A stretch of DNA of 64,000 nt from Rotaria sp. Silwood1 (Eukaryota; Rotifera; Eurotatoria; Philodinida; Philodinidae): NCBI GenBank assembly GCA_905250075.1, contig CAJNOP010000940.1:1-64000 (forward strand). The letters are read 5' to 3'. This document shows positions 63,348-64,000 of the stretch, in pieces. Position 1 is the stretch's first letter, and every line of letters starts with the position of its first letter. The translations under genes and the position numbers were made by a program. The notes below the pieces were generated by a model, which saw only the letters and a program-made list of their open reading frames with translations, did no database searches and was not told where the DNA came from.

Positions 63348-64000
63348 ATGGGCAATAAACATCCTAAAATACCTAAAGGACAAGAATTAACTAGAGAACG
63401 TGAGTATCTTAAATTGATTTATGCTAAAACTTCACGCTCCATTTCATAACTATTAGGTATTGATCATCTCAAAAAAAAAACGAACTTTTCTGAAGCAGGT
63501 AAATTCTCTCTTTTGTTTTGTTTCCTATCGATATGTTTTTTCCTGATATATAGAAATACGAGACTGGCATATAGTAAGCAAAAGTGATGATTTCTGTCCT
63601 TTTATCATGTATTGCTTGTAATATTAGGGATTTTTTCAAGACTGTCCTGATGGCAAACTTGACAAGGAAACATTGACAAAAGTGTACGAGCGCTATTATG
63701 GAAAGAAACACGCAAAAACTTTTTGCAAGTATAATCTGATGGAATAATGTCATTCAATTACAAAAATATCTAATAATTTTTAGTTATATGTTCAAAATGT
63801 TCGATAGAAATCGTGATAATTCAATTACTTTCGACGAATTCCTTATAGCTGTTTCAGCTACAGGTCAAGGAAACCTTCCTGATCGTCTTGGCCTCATGTT
63901 CGATATGTAAATTTTTAAAATATTTTTGTTCGATTTACGATCTTGTTGATACTTAGGTATGAAACTTCAGGTAATAGAGAACTTGAACAAAACGAACTGG
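63348..64000 (+). CDS. NCS-family EF-hand calcium sensor (5' part, runs off window)
   Basis: Exons 63348-63399, 63457-63498, 63554-63573, 63628-63728, 63784-63906 and 63957 onward join in frame. The protein starts MGNKHPKIPKGQELTRERID, with Gly2 suited to N-myristoylation, as in hippocalcin, recoverin and NCS-1. EF1 is the degenerate DCPDGKL form typical of the family (W-H-I-G-F-F-Q-D-C-P). EF2 has a complete loop, DRNRDNSITFDE. EF3 begins near 63960 with ETSGNRELEQNE, which lacks the usual first Asp and may bind Ca2+ poorly. Such proteins switch membrane association with calcium. The 3' half, including EF4, lies beyond 64000. Intron sizes are 54-60 nt, as in the conserved genes. Confidence 0.8.

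Overview
ORGANISM. The window looks like nuclear DNA of a bdelloid rotifer (Adineta/Rotaria type). The reasons are very AT-rich sequence, genes built of many short exons with GT-AG introns of about 50-70 nt, metazoan proteins (PARP4/vault PARP, CEP97, TM2D3, TMEM243, cytosolic MDH, a neuronal-calcium-sensor protein), and many tracts of TGTGGG, the repeat reported for bdelloid telomeres. The species cannot be told from this window. A run of exactly 100 N at 59466-59565 shows that this is a scaffold. LAYOUT. 1-12 kb: a chimeric gene (degenerate acetyl-CoA-carboxylase biotin-carboxylase domain followed by a HEITH putative metallopeptidase domain), a decayed kelch-repeat gene, an AT-rich palindromic repeat, and a reverse-strand secreted jelly-roll-like protein. 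12-28 kb: a compact block of conserved genes: CEP97-like LRR protein with a C-terminal FN3-like domain, NHL-repeat protein, a small proline-rich ORF, TM2D3 divergent from MDH1, and TMEM243. 28-33 kb: mostly non-coding, with a hairpin, a Tc1/mariner-type MITE and a pseudogene. 33.6-43.4 kb: one very long PARP4-like gene (BRCT, PARP catalytic, VIT, VWA) whose C-terminal half appears to contain a SNAP-25-like SNARE segment, a ribosomal P-stalk-like acidic tail, an FG-rich segment and an HSP70 substrate-binding domain before the normal PARP4 C-terminus. 43.4-63.3 kb: gene-poor accessory DNA with a fold-back element carrying a perfect 12-bp flanking repeat, a 1.5-kb element made of degenerate AAACGCGTTT units with two tRNA-like segments inside, seven TGTGGG/CCCACA dyads (an eighth, weak one lies at 31 kb), and a few genes of less AT-rich codon use: a WAP-like secreted peptide, a glycosyltransferase-like type II membrane protein, a mono-ADP-ribosyltransferase with a frame break, and a membrane protein with exact 29-residue tandem repeats. 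63.3-64 kb: the 5' part of an EF-hand NCS-family gene. HOW THE PARTS RELATE. This is eukaryotic DNA without operons; neighbours mostly do unrelated jobs. Two ADP-ribosyltransferase families occur (PARP4 and an R-S-E class ART). The standout biology is domain shuffling in the PARP4 and ACC-derived genes, and the recurrent inverted telomere-repeat dyads in the accessory half. All functional calls come from reading the sequence and recalling protein families; no search was run.
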